From contig NZ_CP036348.1 in the NCBI RefSeq assembly GCF_007753095.1, positions 248,001 through 312,000 of the forward strand: 64,000 bases of DNA, written 5' to 3'. The position numbers and the translations under genes were made by a program. Below, in pieces: positions 46,601 through 54,474 of this stretch; the stretch's first letter is position 1, and every line of letters begins with the position of its first letter. Under the pieces are notes generated by a model. That model was not told the DNA's origin. It worked only from the letters and a program-made list of their open reading frames with translations, and made no database searches. This DNA is from Rosistilla carotiformis. Lineage in GTDB: Bacteria > Planctomycetota > Planctomycetia > Pirellulales > Pirellulaceae.

Positions 46601-46954
46601 TATGGCCAAGTAGCAGCCAATTATCGCGACGAAGTCGCAGCTCGGGCGCGGTTCATGATGGGGGAGATTCACTTTTCAGAACGCGAACTGACCAAGGCGA
46701 TTCCTGAGTTTCAACGTGTGATGTTTGGTTTTGGCGGGGACAAGGCCCCCGCGGAGATTAAAAACTGGCAAGCGAAAAGCGCGTTCGAAGCGGGGCGCTG
46801 CGGCGAGTTGCTGATTCAAAGCACGGCCGGAGAAAAGCGGGCCAGCGCTATCGGGATCGCACAAGGTTTCTACGAATACATTGCCGAAAAACACCCAGAA
46901 CATGAACTTGTTGCCAAGGCAAATGAACGCAAGGGCGTGCTCGATCGGCTTTAA
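43613..46954 (+). CDS. Large TPR-repeat secreted or periplasmic protein
   Basis: ATG 43613 is preceded by GGGAG at good spacing. The 1113-residue product has a signal-like segment at residues about 36-57 (SKLLLAACLVGLFASDGLGQ) and then TPR/Sel1-type repeats over nearly its whole length, for example FDLAIAEWKKFLDKHAKDP and AAKTYDELITEYPKSQFASA and YPKALQYYGQVAANYRDEVA. The repeats resemble YbgF/BamD-type TPRs. It forms an extended superhelix for binding partners in the envelope. Downstream lie ExbB, ExbD and toroid genes on the same strand, so it may be part of one energised system. Confidence 0.85.
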   Translation: MNQYLLPCQGALIVLNRVSRVGNLQSIRRHKAIGVSKLLLAACLVGLFASDGLGQDPSESSEEALAVYADAANFQNNGAFDLAIAEWKKFLDKHAKDPLASKAAHYLGISQMRKESPDYMAASKAFEQALAAKDFELVEEALSNRGWCLFAAGQNDQANQAKRFQEALAVFDSLLKKFPETKFADQALFYSGEAAYASGKPADAVGYYQRLVNLPKGKESPLYCDALYANGVALEDQQLWKEALAAYDGLIGGCADSDLLPEVQIRQADINVRLQQYKEAAPLFRKVADSKTRLSDYALFRLAFCAVQLQDLDSAAKTYDELITEYPKSQFASAALIAAGQSYYRAGKFDQASAKFQEVLKLDDAVAATEAAHWLATIAAKNNKTDEVIAIARAAIAKGIDGFFASSVKMDLADALSKTPATSQEAIDMYAAIAKESAGEPVGARALYNASFTALQNRDHASAGKFAEQFMAEYAKDPLAPDVLYVAAESQLQTGKAKEAAATYDRLLQLSEDHPSRSLWILRGATAAFLAEDYAGVVDRLTKAKGALSTPEQKAESEFMIGSSHYRLEKLDEAAKMLEQSRKTSSQWDQAADVLVTLGRVQLDAGKPELAETSWKQVIAEAGTSGPAFQARYRLALLASGNEDFDEAKKYYDEILAAENQAALKPYAIYGSGWCQMKKEQYEEALVQLDLVLKEYKDHPIAKDAQLARGICLRKLGRDDQARNAYEDLLRRGPAGLELGHALYELALLEVGAKQPAKASAYLKRLVGEVPQYPELDKVLYELAWAMRDQGDEAEAIRHFGQLVVKFPKTPLAAEASYHVGQQQFDAGNFQKAAGAFSTAAEHTTDPALLEKAYYKLGWSGYQLKNYDGAKRSFEKQLKVAPEGPLKLDAMVMIAESMFKAGQFAPALEGYRQARQIVLAEGKGARAADPAAQQLRELIFLHGGQASQQLKNWDEALQWFDQMRDLYPSTAYLPQVFYETGYCYQQLKQYPKALQYYGQVAANYRDEVAARARFMMGEIHFSERELTKAIPEFQRVMFGFGGDKAPAEIKNWQAKSAFEAGRCGELLIQSTAGEKRASAIGIAQGFYEYIAEKHPEHELVAKANERKGVLDRL

Positions 46955-47199
46955 GGCCTGTATCGGTCCGTCGATTTTAGGGTTTGGGCAATCGCCCCCC
47001 CGCTAATGATAAATCGCTCCGAATTCGTCAAACGGCCCAGTGGGCGTTGTTGCCCAATGGCATATCCGATTAGTATTGGAAGGTCGCCCGCGGCCCCATC
47101 CGGCTGGAATGGAGCAAGCTGTTCAAGTTGGTTCCAGTCCTTAAAGCTCGGAAACTTTGCCCGTTGTCAACGTGGGTGAACTTCCTAGGGAGAACGTGT

Positions 47200-48168
47200 G
47201 TGGATTTGACAATTCGACCAACGCCCCACTGGCTGCGATGGGGAATCTTTCCGATGGTTCTCGCCGTCGGTTGCCTGATGGGAACGCATCGTCTGGCCGC
47301 TCAGGATGCTCCACAGATCATTGACGAAGCGGCGCTGAATCAATTGACACAGCCCGATCCGGCGGCCGGTGGATCGGTCGATGATGCCTCCGACAAGCCA
47401 ATGGGGATCGACATCTTGTCGTTGATTTCCAAAGGGGGCGTGTTCATGATTCCGATCGGTGTGATGTCGTTGCTGGTGGTGACGTTAGGAGCCGAGCGGC
47501 TGTTTGCCTTGCGCGGAGGCCGATTGGTGCCATCGGCGCTGAATCGCAAACTGGAGATGTTGTCGGATCCGATCGATACGTTTGATCCCGAGGTGGCTTA
47601 CCAGGCGTGCCGCCGGCATCCTTCGCCAACCGCGCGGGTCGTCGCATCGCTGTTGCTTCGCACCGGCAGGCCGTTGGCCGAAATCGAACGCATCGCTTCC
47701 GAAGCGGCGCAGCGCGAAGCGGATCGCTTGGCGGGGCCAATCCGATGGTTGTACCTGGCGACCGCGATCACGCCGTTGATGGGATTGTTGGGGACGGTTT
47801 GGGGCATGATCCGCGCGTTTCACGATACGACGCAATTGGCGGCGGGGCAAAACAAGGCGGAATACTTGGCCGAAGGGATCTACGTGGCGTTGGTCACGAC
47901 CTTGGCAGGTTTGATCGTGGCGATCCCCGCGGCGATTCTGGCGCATCATTTTGAAGGCTGTCTGACGCGTGCGTTCCATCGCATCGAAGAGATCTGTTTT
48001 CTGGTGGCTCCTGGGTTGGAGCGATTTACGGGGCGGATGCGGCTTGATTTTGATGGCCGTTTGGTGCCGCTGACCTCGGCTAAGCCTCCCGTTGCGCCCC
48101 CGGCCGAACGCCCCTCCAGTAAGCCGCCAGGAATGGCAACCAAATCGCCTGCGTCGCCGGTTCGCTAA
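47200..48168 (+). CDS. ExbB/TolQ/MotA proton channel family protein
   Basis: GTG 47200 is chosen because AGGGAG lies seven bases ahead and the product then begins with a hydrophobic leader; a TTG at 47128 is less likely. The 322-residue protein has a signal-like N-terminus (GIFPMVLAVGCLMGTHRLAA), TM1 near FMIPIGVMSLLVVTLGAERL, and the family helices RWLYLATAITPLMGLLGTVW and GIYVALVTTLAGLIVAIPAA. It would form a proton-conducting pentamer with the ExbD protein encoded 21 bases downstream. Confidence 0.92.
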   Translation: MDLTIRPTPHWLRWGIFPMVLAVGCLMGTHRLAAQDAPQIIDEAALNQLTQPDPAAGGSVDDASDKPMGIDILSLISKGGVFMIPIGVMSLLVVTLGAERLFALRGGRLVPSALNRKLEMLSDPIDTFDPEVAYQACRRHPSPTARVVASLLLRTGRPLAEIERIASEAAQREADRLAGPIRWLYLATAITPLMGLLGTVWGMIRAFHDTTQLAAGQNKAEYLAEGIYVALVTTLAGLIVAIPAAILAHHFEGCLTRAFHRIEEICFLVAPGLERFTGRMRLDFDGRLVPLTSAKPPVAPPAERPSSKPPGMATKSPASPVR

Positions 48169-48189
48169 GTTCACACGAGATCCAATCCC

Positions 48190-48615
48190 ATGGCTGTGCA
48201 ACTAAAAAAGTCCCAAGCGACAAGCACACTCAGCTTGACTCCGCTGATCGATGTTGTCTTCTTGTTGCTGATCTTTTTTTTGGTGGCATCGCGATTTGCT
48301 CAGGAAGATCGGCGGATCCCGATCGAACTCCCTTCGGCGACCAGCGCCTCGCCGATGACCGAACAACCCAAGGAGATCGTGGTTGATATCGATTCCGAAG
48401 GCGAGTTGGTGCTCAACGGCAATCGAGTTACTCCCGACGCGTTGGAAGCGGAATTGATCCGCGGCGTCGCCAGCAACCCGGTTCATCAATCGGTTGTGAT
48501 TCGTGCCGATCGACGGGTTCAGTTCCAGGCCGTCGTTACGGTTATGGACCTCTGTAATCGCACGGGCGTTGCCGATTACACCGTCACGACGCAAGAAGGC
48601 CCCAGCGAATATTAG
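48190..48615 (+). CDS. ExbD/TolR family biopolymer transport protein
   Basis: The 141-residue product has a cytoplasmic start, one TM helix (LTPLIDVVFLLLIFFLVASR) with the conserved Asp in PLIDVVF, and a C-terminal periplasmic domain ending VVTVMDLCNRTGVADYTVTT. It pairs with the ExbB-like channel upstream to couple proton flow to movement of a partner. No TonB or TolA gene is present nearby; the following membrane-anchored toroid protein could take that place. Confidence 0.92.
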   Translation: MAVQLKKSQATSTLSLTPLIDVVFLLLIFFLVASRFAQEDRRIPIELPSATSASPMTEQPKEIVVDIDSEGELVLNGNRVTPDALEAELIRGVASNPVHQSVVIRADRRVQFQAVVTVMDLCNRTGVADYTVTTQEGPSEY

Positions 48616-48626
48616 CAGCGAAAACT

Positions 48627-51332
48627 ATGTTTCCTCCTTCCTCTTCACGACTGCCGTCCGACGAACTGCCTCCTGAAAGCGACCAGATGTGGCCGTTGGA
48701 TTTGGCTTTGGTTGCGCTGGGCGGTTCGTTGATGTATATGGCGGCCAGCCGCTTGGGGTGGGAGGATCCGCGTTGGCTTTATAACGCAAAAACGTATGCC
48801 GTGGTGATTCCTGCGGGCATGGTGTTGATCGATCTGATGTTGCGGAACTTTGTTTCGCGATACATGCAGCGTTCGTTGCAGTTCGGTTTTTTGGTCAGCA
48901 TGTTTGTCCATTTGGTCCTCTTGATCCTCGCCGTCAACGTCGTGATCTTTGCCCGCTATTGGCCCGAGGCGGTCGTGGGGGTCCAGCCGCAGCGGGCGCC
49001 GGTGCGGAAGACGTTGCCCGACAACCTGTTTCGCGTGAACCCCGACACGGTGGCGGAACAGCCCGATTGGGCAAAGCCTGTCGACGCGACCAGCGAAGCC
49101 CGCGTGACACCCGTCGAGGCGCAACGTTTGCCTCGTGTTGCCGAAGTTGCCAAGCGATTGGAGATGCCGACGCCGCCGCAGGTTGAGCATCAACCGCAAC
49201 CGTTCTTGGTTCCTCGCGACCAGCCCACCGAAGCCCAGCCGACACTTGCCGATGCGCCGTCGAAGCTGGCTCGGCAGATCGCAGCGGTCGCCCCCGAGAT
49301 GCGTTCGACGACCGAATCGATACAAACGCCCGACGTGCCTCAGCAGCAGGCGGCGCCGCAATCGCCTCAAGCCAACGCCGCCAGCATCGCGCGGACCCGT
49401 GCGGCGGGAGCCTCGGCGGTGACGCCTCAGTCGGCTCCCGAAATGCAAGCCTCCCCCAATCGCAGCTCGACGATCGCGCGCCGCAACACACCGCAAGCGG
49501 CTCCGCAGATCCAAGCCCGTAGCGACGCCGCGGCGATGCTGCGGCGTGAGGCGCAAACGCGAACCACGCCATCGATGTCCGCGCCGGCAGCACCTCGCTT
49601 GCATGTGGCACGCAATTCGGAGAGAGCGTCGCGCCAGCTGGCCGATCGCGGCACGGGGCCGCCTCGCCGAGCGGCAACCGCCAGCGGCGCTTCGTTGGTG
49701 CCTTCGACTTCGATGAACGAATTGCCTAGCAGTATCAGCGGTTCGTCGATCGCGCCCCTAGCCTCAGCCCAGCGATCGCTTGGGGAGCAAGCGATGCCCG
49801 CGATTGCTTCGAATCAGGCTAACAGTACCAGCCCGTTGACTGGTCGGTCGCGCGGCGCGGCGCGATCGATGGCGATGACGGCGGGCGCAGGGAAAGTCCA
49901 GGTTCCTCAGCCACTCGGCGACCAAGGCGATGGCGAAACCGGGAAACAAACCGAACCGCAATTGGCGGTGCGCGGTGCGATGGCTGGTCGTGCGACGGCC
50001 GCCGCCGATGCGATGGCATCGATCGGTACGCCGACGCCTCTAAATATCATGGCCGATGACGGCCCGGCGGGTTTGGGACGTGAATTGGCACCGCGGATGG
50101 GCTTTCCATCGGATCGGACCAACGACCGCCCGATGATTGCATTGCAACCCAATCAACAGCGTTTTCAGCGTCGCCAGCTCGGAGGGTTAACGCCGCCTCC
50201 GGCTCAGCGCGTGGCCTCGGTCGAGCCGTTTCGACGTCGTTTGATGCGGACCGCTGGTGGCGCCGCACCAGCTCCGGCAGGGCTGGTGGGACCAGAGACC
50301 GAAGAAGCGATCGAACGAGGCTTGGCCTACTTGGCGGCGCGTCAAAGGTCGGACGGCAGTTGGACGTTGCAGGGGCATGGCGAAGAGGTGACGTTGCGCA
50401 GCGATACCGCAGCGACAGCGCTTTGTATCTTGGCTTTCCAGGGCGCAGGCTATACACACCTGAAGCATCAGCATGCGAATACCGTTGCCAAGGCGATCGA
50501 TTATCTGAAGCGGAATCAAAGCGAGAATGGTGACTTGTTTCGATCCGAGGATCCTGAATCGAATCGTAACGTGTGGTTGTACAGTCACAGTATCGCGGCG
50601 CTGGCGGTTTGCGAAGCCTTTGGGATGACCCAGGATCCGGAGTTGGCCGAACCGGCGCAGCGAGCGATCGATTTTATCGTTGCCAGCCAGCATCCAACGC
50701 GTGGTGGTTGGCGGTATCAGCCGCAGGTCAGCAGCGACACCAGCGTGACCGGTTGGATGACGATGGCGCTGAAAAGTGGTGAGCTGGCCGGTTTGAATGT
50801 TCCCGAAAAAACGTATCAAGGGATCGATCGATGGGTCACGCTTAGCCAGGATTCGGCGGGCAAACCCTATTTGTTCCGTTACAACCCGTATGCGTTGGAC
50901 ACGCCGGCCCAACGTCACGGCCGGGACGTGACGCCGACGATGACAGCCGTTGGGATGTTGATTCGGATGTATCGCGGTTGGCGTCGCGACAATCCCAACA
51001 TGGAAGCGGGGGCCGAGTATCTGTTGTCGCATCTGCCCGAACTGGGCAGCGCCCGTCGTCCTCAGCGCGATACGTATTACTGGTATTACGCGACCCAGGT
51101 GATGTTTCATATGGGAGGTCAGACGTGGGAGCAGTGGAATAATAAACTGCATCCGCTGTTGATTCTCGGCCAGGAAAAGGAAGGTCCCGAAAGCGGTAGT
51201 TGGAATCCGAAGCTGCCGATTCCTGATCGCTGGTCGCCGCACGGCGGTCGGTTGTATTTGACGACGATGAATCTGTTGTCGTTGGAGATCTATTACCGGC
51301 ACCTGCCGATCTACGAAGACACCGCCCGCTGA
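48627..51332 (+). CDS. Membrane-anchored protein with prenyltransferase/squalene-oxidase-type toroid domain
   Basis: The 901-residue product has three N-terminal TM helices (within residues 20-110), a long Pro/Ala/Gln/Arg-rich linker (about 115-545) and a C-terminal alpha/alpha-toroid domain (about 552-900) with QRSDGSW, DTAATALCILAFQGAGYTHL, GGWRYQPQVSSDTSVTGWMT and DTYYWYYATQVMFHMGGQTW. This toroid resembles squalene-hopene cyclase and protein prenyltransferase repeats, but the acid DXDD catalytic site was not seen, so binding rather than cyclisation is likely. It starts 11 bases after exbD. The long linker would allow it to span the periplasm, as TonB does. Confidence 0.82.
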   Translation: MFPPSSSRLPSDELPPESDQMWPLDLALVALGGSLMYMAASRLGWEDPRWLYNAKTYAVVIPAGMVLIDLMLRNFVSRYMQRSLQFGFLVSMFVHLVLLILAVNVVIFARYWPEAVVGVQPQRAPVRKTLPDNLFRVNPDTVAEQPDWAKPVDATSEARVTPVEAQRLPRVAEVAKRLEMPTPPQVEHQPQPFLVPRDQPTEAQPTLADAPSKLARQIAAVAPEMRSTTESIQTPDVPQQQAAPQSPQANAASIARTRAAGASAVTPQSAPEMQASPNRSSTIARRNTPQAAPQIQARSDAAAMLRREAQTRTTPSMSAPAAPRLHVARNSERASRQLADRGTGPPRRAATASGASLVPSTSMNELPSSISGSSIAPLASAQRSLGEQAMPAIASNQANSTSPLTGRSRGAARSMAMTAGAGKVQVPQPLGDQGDGETGKQTEPQLAVRGAMAGRATAAADAMASIGTPTPLNIMADDGPAGLGRELAPRMGFPSDRTNDRPMIALQPNQQRFQRRQLGGLTPPPAQRVASVEPFRRRLMRTAGGAAPAPAGLVGPETEEAIERGLAYLAARQRSDGSWTLQGHGEEVTLRSDTAATALCILAFQGAGYTHLKHQHANTVAKAIDYLKRNQSENGDLFRSEDPESNRNVWLYSHSIAALAVCEAFGMTQDPELAEPAQRAIDFIVASQHPTRGGWRYQPQVSSDTSVTGWMTMALKSGELAGLNVPEKTYQGIDRWVTLSQDSAGKPYLFRYNPYALDTPAQRHGRDVTPTMTAVGMLIRMYRGWRRDNPNMEAGAEYLLSHLPELGSARRPQRDTYYWYYATQVMFHMGGQTWEQWNNKLHPLLILGQEKEGPESGSWNPKLPIPDRWSPHGGRLYLTTMNLLSLEIYYRHLPIYEDTAR

Positions 51333-51348
51333 TCGTTGGTCGCGACAT

Positions 51349-51500
51349 CACCCTCCCTCAGGGAGGATCGAACCCGCGCAGCGTGGTTCGGGGAGGGGAG
51401 TTTTGGGTGAATCCGCGTCGGTCGATCCTGCGGACGGCCCTCCCCGCAAAAACTCGCTAAGCGCTCATTTTTTGACCCTCCCAACTTCGTTGGGCGGGTG
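51349..51500 (-). repeat. Dispersed repeat element, copy A
   Basis: A 152-bp element starts with CACCCTCCCT and ends with GGGCGGGTG. Its reverse complement aligns over most of its length with the unit of the array at 22557-23809. The left end folds on itself (CCCTCCC and GGGAGG, loop TCA). It lies in the 570-base gap after the toroid gene. Confidence 0.85.
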
Positions 51501-51644
51501 CCGGTGTTAAAGATTTGTAGGTGTTCTCGCGTGCGAAAGTGACGATCTGATCAATTTCAGTGTGAGCTTGCTGGAGGGCCGGTGTCTAGTTGTTGTGTTG
51601 GTTGTTTGTCGGTGTTGCTCGGATGGGATTCTCTGGCCCTTCTT

Positions 51645-51795
51645 CACCCTCCCTCAGGGAGGGTCGAACCCGCGCAGCGCGGTTCGGGGAGGGGAGTTTT
51701 TGGTGATTCCGCGTCGGTCGATCCTGCGGACGGCCCTCCCCGAAAAACTCGCTAAACGCTCGTTCTTCGACCCTCCCAACTTCGTTTGGAGGGTG
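51645..51795 (-). repeat. Dispersed repeat element, copy B
   Basis: This 151-bp element is a near-identical copy of A in the same orientation, 296 bases downstream. The bases between the two copies (51501-51644) carry no gene. The gap as a whole (51333-51903) holds only these repeats and the promoter of the SGNH gene. Confidence 0.85.
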
Positions 51796-51903
51796 GAATT
51801 GCTGGACAGGAATCGGTGAATGCTCGCGATCGATTTGGTGGTTCGCTATAATGCTGCCAACACTCACTCTCCTGTTTGACTCCCACCTTGAGAACCACCT
51901 CCG

Positions 51904-53049
51904 ATGACAACGTTGTTTCGCAGCTTGCTCGCTACTTGGCTCCTTCTGACCGCATCCCCTTTGTTTGCTCAAGACGTTGCGATCGACCAGCTTGATCCCG
52001 AGATGGCGGTCGCCAAGAAGACGGTCGATGGACTCGACTGGTACGACGTCACGCAGTGGGGAGTCGAAGGCCGGATCCTTCCCGATCAAGAACGCCAGCA
52101 GTGGTTTGATCGCTTTCCGGCGTCGGCAGAAGGATCGGTAACCTCCAATGTGTGGAACCTCAGTCGCGATAGTGCTGGAATGATGGTTCGTTTTAAAACG
52201 GATGCGACCGAGATTCATGTCCATTACAAACTGAAGAAATCTCGTTTGGCGATGCCACATATGCCTGCGACGGGCGTCAGTGGGGTTGATCTCTACGCAC
52301 GCGATGAAGCGGGGGACTGGCGATGGGTTCAAGTCACGCGGCCCGCCTCGCAAGAGATGAAAGTAAAGATCGTCGGCGATTTGGCAGAGGGGATGCGCGA
52401 GTATGCCGCCTACCTGCCGCTGTACAACGGCGTGGAGTTTATGAGTATCGGCGTGAAGCCGGGGAGTCATTTCGAAGGTCTTGCGCCGCGGCCCAAGCCG
52501 ATCGTGTTCTATGGGACCAGCATCACGCACGGCGCGTGTGCCAGTCGTCCCGGAATGGTTCACACAGCAATATTGGGCCGCCGATTGGATCGGCCGGTGG
52601 TCAACTTGGGCTTCTCGGGCAATGGCCGAATGGACAAAGAGGTTGGCGACTACCTGACGCAAGTCGATGCCGCAGCGTTTGTCATCGATTGCTTGCCGAA
52701 CATGGGGCCTGCTGATGTGACGGCCAAATGTATTCCGCTGATCAAACAACTGCGCGCGGCGCACCCGGCGACTCCGATCCTCCTTGTCGAGGATCGTCGC
52801 AACACGAACGATTGGATTCTGCCGGCACGACAAGCGCATCACACGCGGAATCATGCTGCACTCAAGGCGGCGCACGCCAGCCTGGTCGCCGACGGCGTGA
52901 CCAACCTGCATTACATCACGGGCGATACGCTGTATGGGGATGACTCGGAAGGGGCGACCGACGGTTCGCACGCCAGCGACCTGGGGTTCATGCGGCAAGC
53001 GTTGCAGTTCGAGCCGATTCTGCAAGGTGCGCTCGCTGAAGGGAAGTGA
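51904..53049 (+). CDS. Secreted SGNH/GDSL-type hydrolase
   Basis: The 381-residue product has a signal peptide (LATWLLLTASPLFA), an N-terminal beta-sandwich (about residues 45-195) and an SGNH domain: FYGTSITHGACASRPG (Ser in GTSIT), NLGFSGNGRMD (Gly/Asn) and TDGSHASDLG (Asp, His). The set looks complete. The family includes carbohydrate esterases and lipases; an acetyl-esterase on polysaccharide is likely but not certain. Flanked by the repeat region and the baeRF gene. Confidence 0.87.
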   Translation: MTTLFRSLLATWLLLTASPLFAQDVAIDQLDPEMAVAKKTVDGLDWYDVTQWGVEGRILPDQERQQWFDRFPASAEGSVTSNVWNLSRDSAGMMVRFKTDATEIHVHYKLKKSRLAMPHMPATGVSGVDLYARDEAGDWRWVQVTRPASQEMKVKIVGDLAEGMREYAAYLPLYNGVEFMSIGVKPGSHFEGLAPRPKPIVFYGTSITHGACASRPGMVHTAILGRRLDRPVVNLGFSGNGRMDKEVGDYLTQVDAAAFVIDCLPNMGPADVTAKCIPLIKQLRAAHPATPILLVEDRRNTNDWILPARQAHHTRNHAALKAAHASLVADGVTNLHYITGDTLYGDDSEGATDGSHASDLGFMRQALQFEPILQGALAEGK

Positions 53050-53277
53050 GTTCCTGCAGTGTTGGCTGTGCCTCACTACTGAAAAATTGAGCTTGGATCG
53101 GAAGAGGGTGCGGCCCGTGTGTTCGGCCTGAAATCGGGTGTTCGGTGGCAACGAAAGACGCCTCAATCGCGAGAAATCCGTTCGAGCGTTCGCGAATGGT
53201 TTTCGGTCGGCATCCGGTTTGCAGCGAAGGTGAGCAGGAAAAGGTTATTTCTTGCACACGTCACCCCGAGGTCTGTC

Positions 53278-54381
53278 ATGTCGACAACGATTCAAGCCAC
53301 AACACTCCGCACCGTTCAACAGGAAGATCTCAGGAAGCTCGCCTCGGTTTCATCCTCGCCTTGTGTTTCGATCTTGATGCCCACGCATCGGACCGGCCGT
53401 GAAGTTCAACAAGCGGCGATCCGGCTGAAGAATTTGCTCCGCGAGGCGACCGAGCAACTTCAAGCCGCCGGGGACGATTGTTCGATTCTCGCCCCCACTG
53501 AATCGCTATCGACCAGTGCGGATTTCTGGCAACATCAAGCCGACGGTCTCGCGATCTATTTGTGTTCGGATCAGTGCTTTGCATTCAAGGTTAATCGGCA
53601 TCTCGAGGAGAGCGTCACCGTGGGGGACTCTTTCGTGATTGCTCCGCTGATCAGTCCTCGTCACGCCGTCGACGCCTGTTTTCTGCTCGCCCTAACGTGG
53701 GACGAGGCGCGGCTGTTCCGATCCGATGGTGAGTCGTTGGAGTCGGTGGAAACGAAGTTGTTGCCGGCAAAGTTCCACGACTTAGTTTTGCCACGCGACC
53801 CCGAGGAAAGTCTGCAGCATACGAGTCATCGTCGCGTCGGTAACACGGCAGGGACATCGACCACGATGTTCCATGGGCAGGGGGAGGGGGAAGAGAAGAT
53901 TGAAGCCGATCGCAGAAACTACCTGTCGCGGGTCAGTGAAGAGGTCGCGGGCGCTATCTACAATTCAGGCATGCCCTTGGTTTTGATGGCGACGACCGAA
54001 GTCGGCGGGCACTTCGCTGCGACGTCCGATCTCTGCATCGCCTGTCACGTGGAAGGCAGCCCTGCGCGATCGAATGAAACGCAGTTGCTGGCCCAATTAC
54101 GCTCGACGCTCGGTGACGAATCCGCGTCCAACGCAGGACCGTTCTTTGAGCGATTTGGGACGGCGCTGTCGCGATCGCAAGCGTCAAGTGACCTCGCCGA
54201 AGTCCGCACGGCTGCGAAAAATGGACGCGTTGAATCGGTGATGATTTCACGTGAGCCTGCGATTGGCGAAGCATTGAATTCGATCGTAATCGAGACGCTG
54301 CGTCATGGGGGGGAAGTCGCAAGTTGCCCCGAGCAGCAAATGCCTCAGGGAGTCGAGGTGGCTGCGATTTTGCGGTTCTAA
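53278..54381 (+). CDS. Bacterial archaeo-eukaryotic release factor-like protein (baeRF family)
   Basis: ATG 53278 gives 367 residues; the upstream open frame is not family-like. Residues about 15-130 hold the N-terminal domain (PCVSILMPTHRTGREVQQAA, then IRLKNLLREATEQL), followed by a central DGLAIYLCSDQCFAFKVNRH block, a DEARLFRSDGESLESVETKL segment and a C-terminal domain with DLAEVRTAAKNGRVESVMIS. This is the layout of the baeRF proteins, homologs of eRF1 and Pelota proposed to act in ribosome rescue or as general stress factors. No GGQ motif is visible, so peptide release is not supported. Function unknown. Confidence 0.8.
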   Translation: MSTTIQATTLRTVQQEDLRKLASVSSSPCVSILMPTHRTGREVQQAAIRLKNLLREATEQLQAAGDDCSILAPTESLSTSADFWQHQADGLAIYLCSDQCFAFKVNRHLEESVTVGDSFVIAPLISPRHAVDACFLLALTWDEARLFRSDGESLESVETKLLPAKFHDLVLPRDPEESLQHTSHRRVGNTAGTSTTMFHGQGEGEEKIEADRRNYLSRVSEEVAGAIYNSGMPLVLMATTEVGGHFAATSDLCIACHVEGSPARSNETQLLAQLRSTLGDESASNAGPFFERFGTALSRSQASSDLAEVRTAAKNGRVESVMISREPAIGEALNSIVIETLRHGGEVASCPEQQMPQGVEVAAILRF

Positions 54382-54474
54382 CGTTCGTCCGTTCCCAACG
54401 ACTCTCGGCATTGGCTTCGACGCGTGGAATAACCGTCAACAGGTGATGCTGGGACCGCAGTCTCGCCGTGAAGC

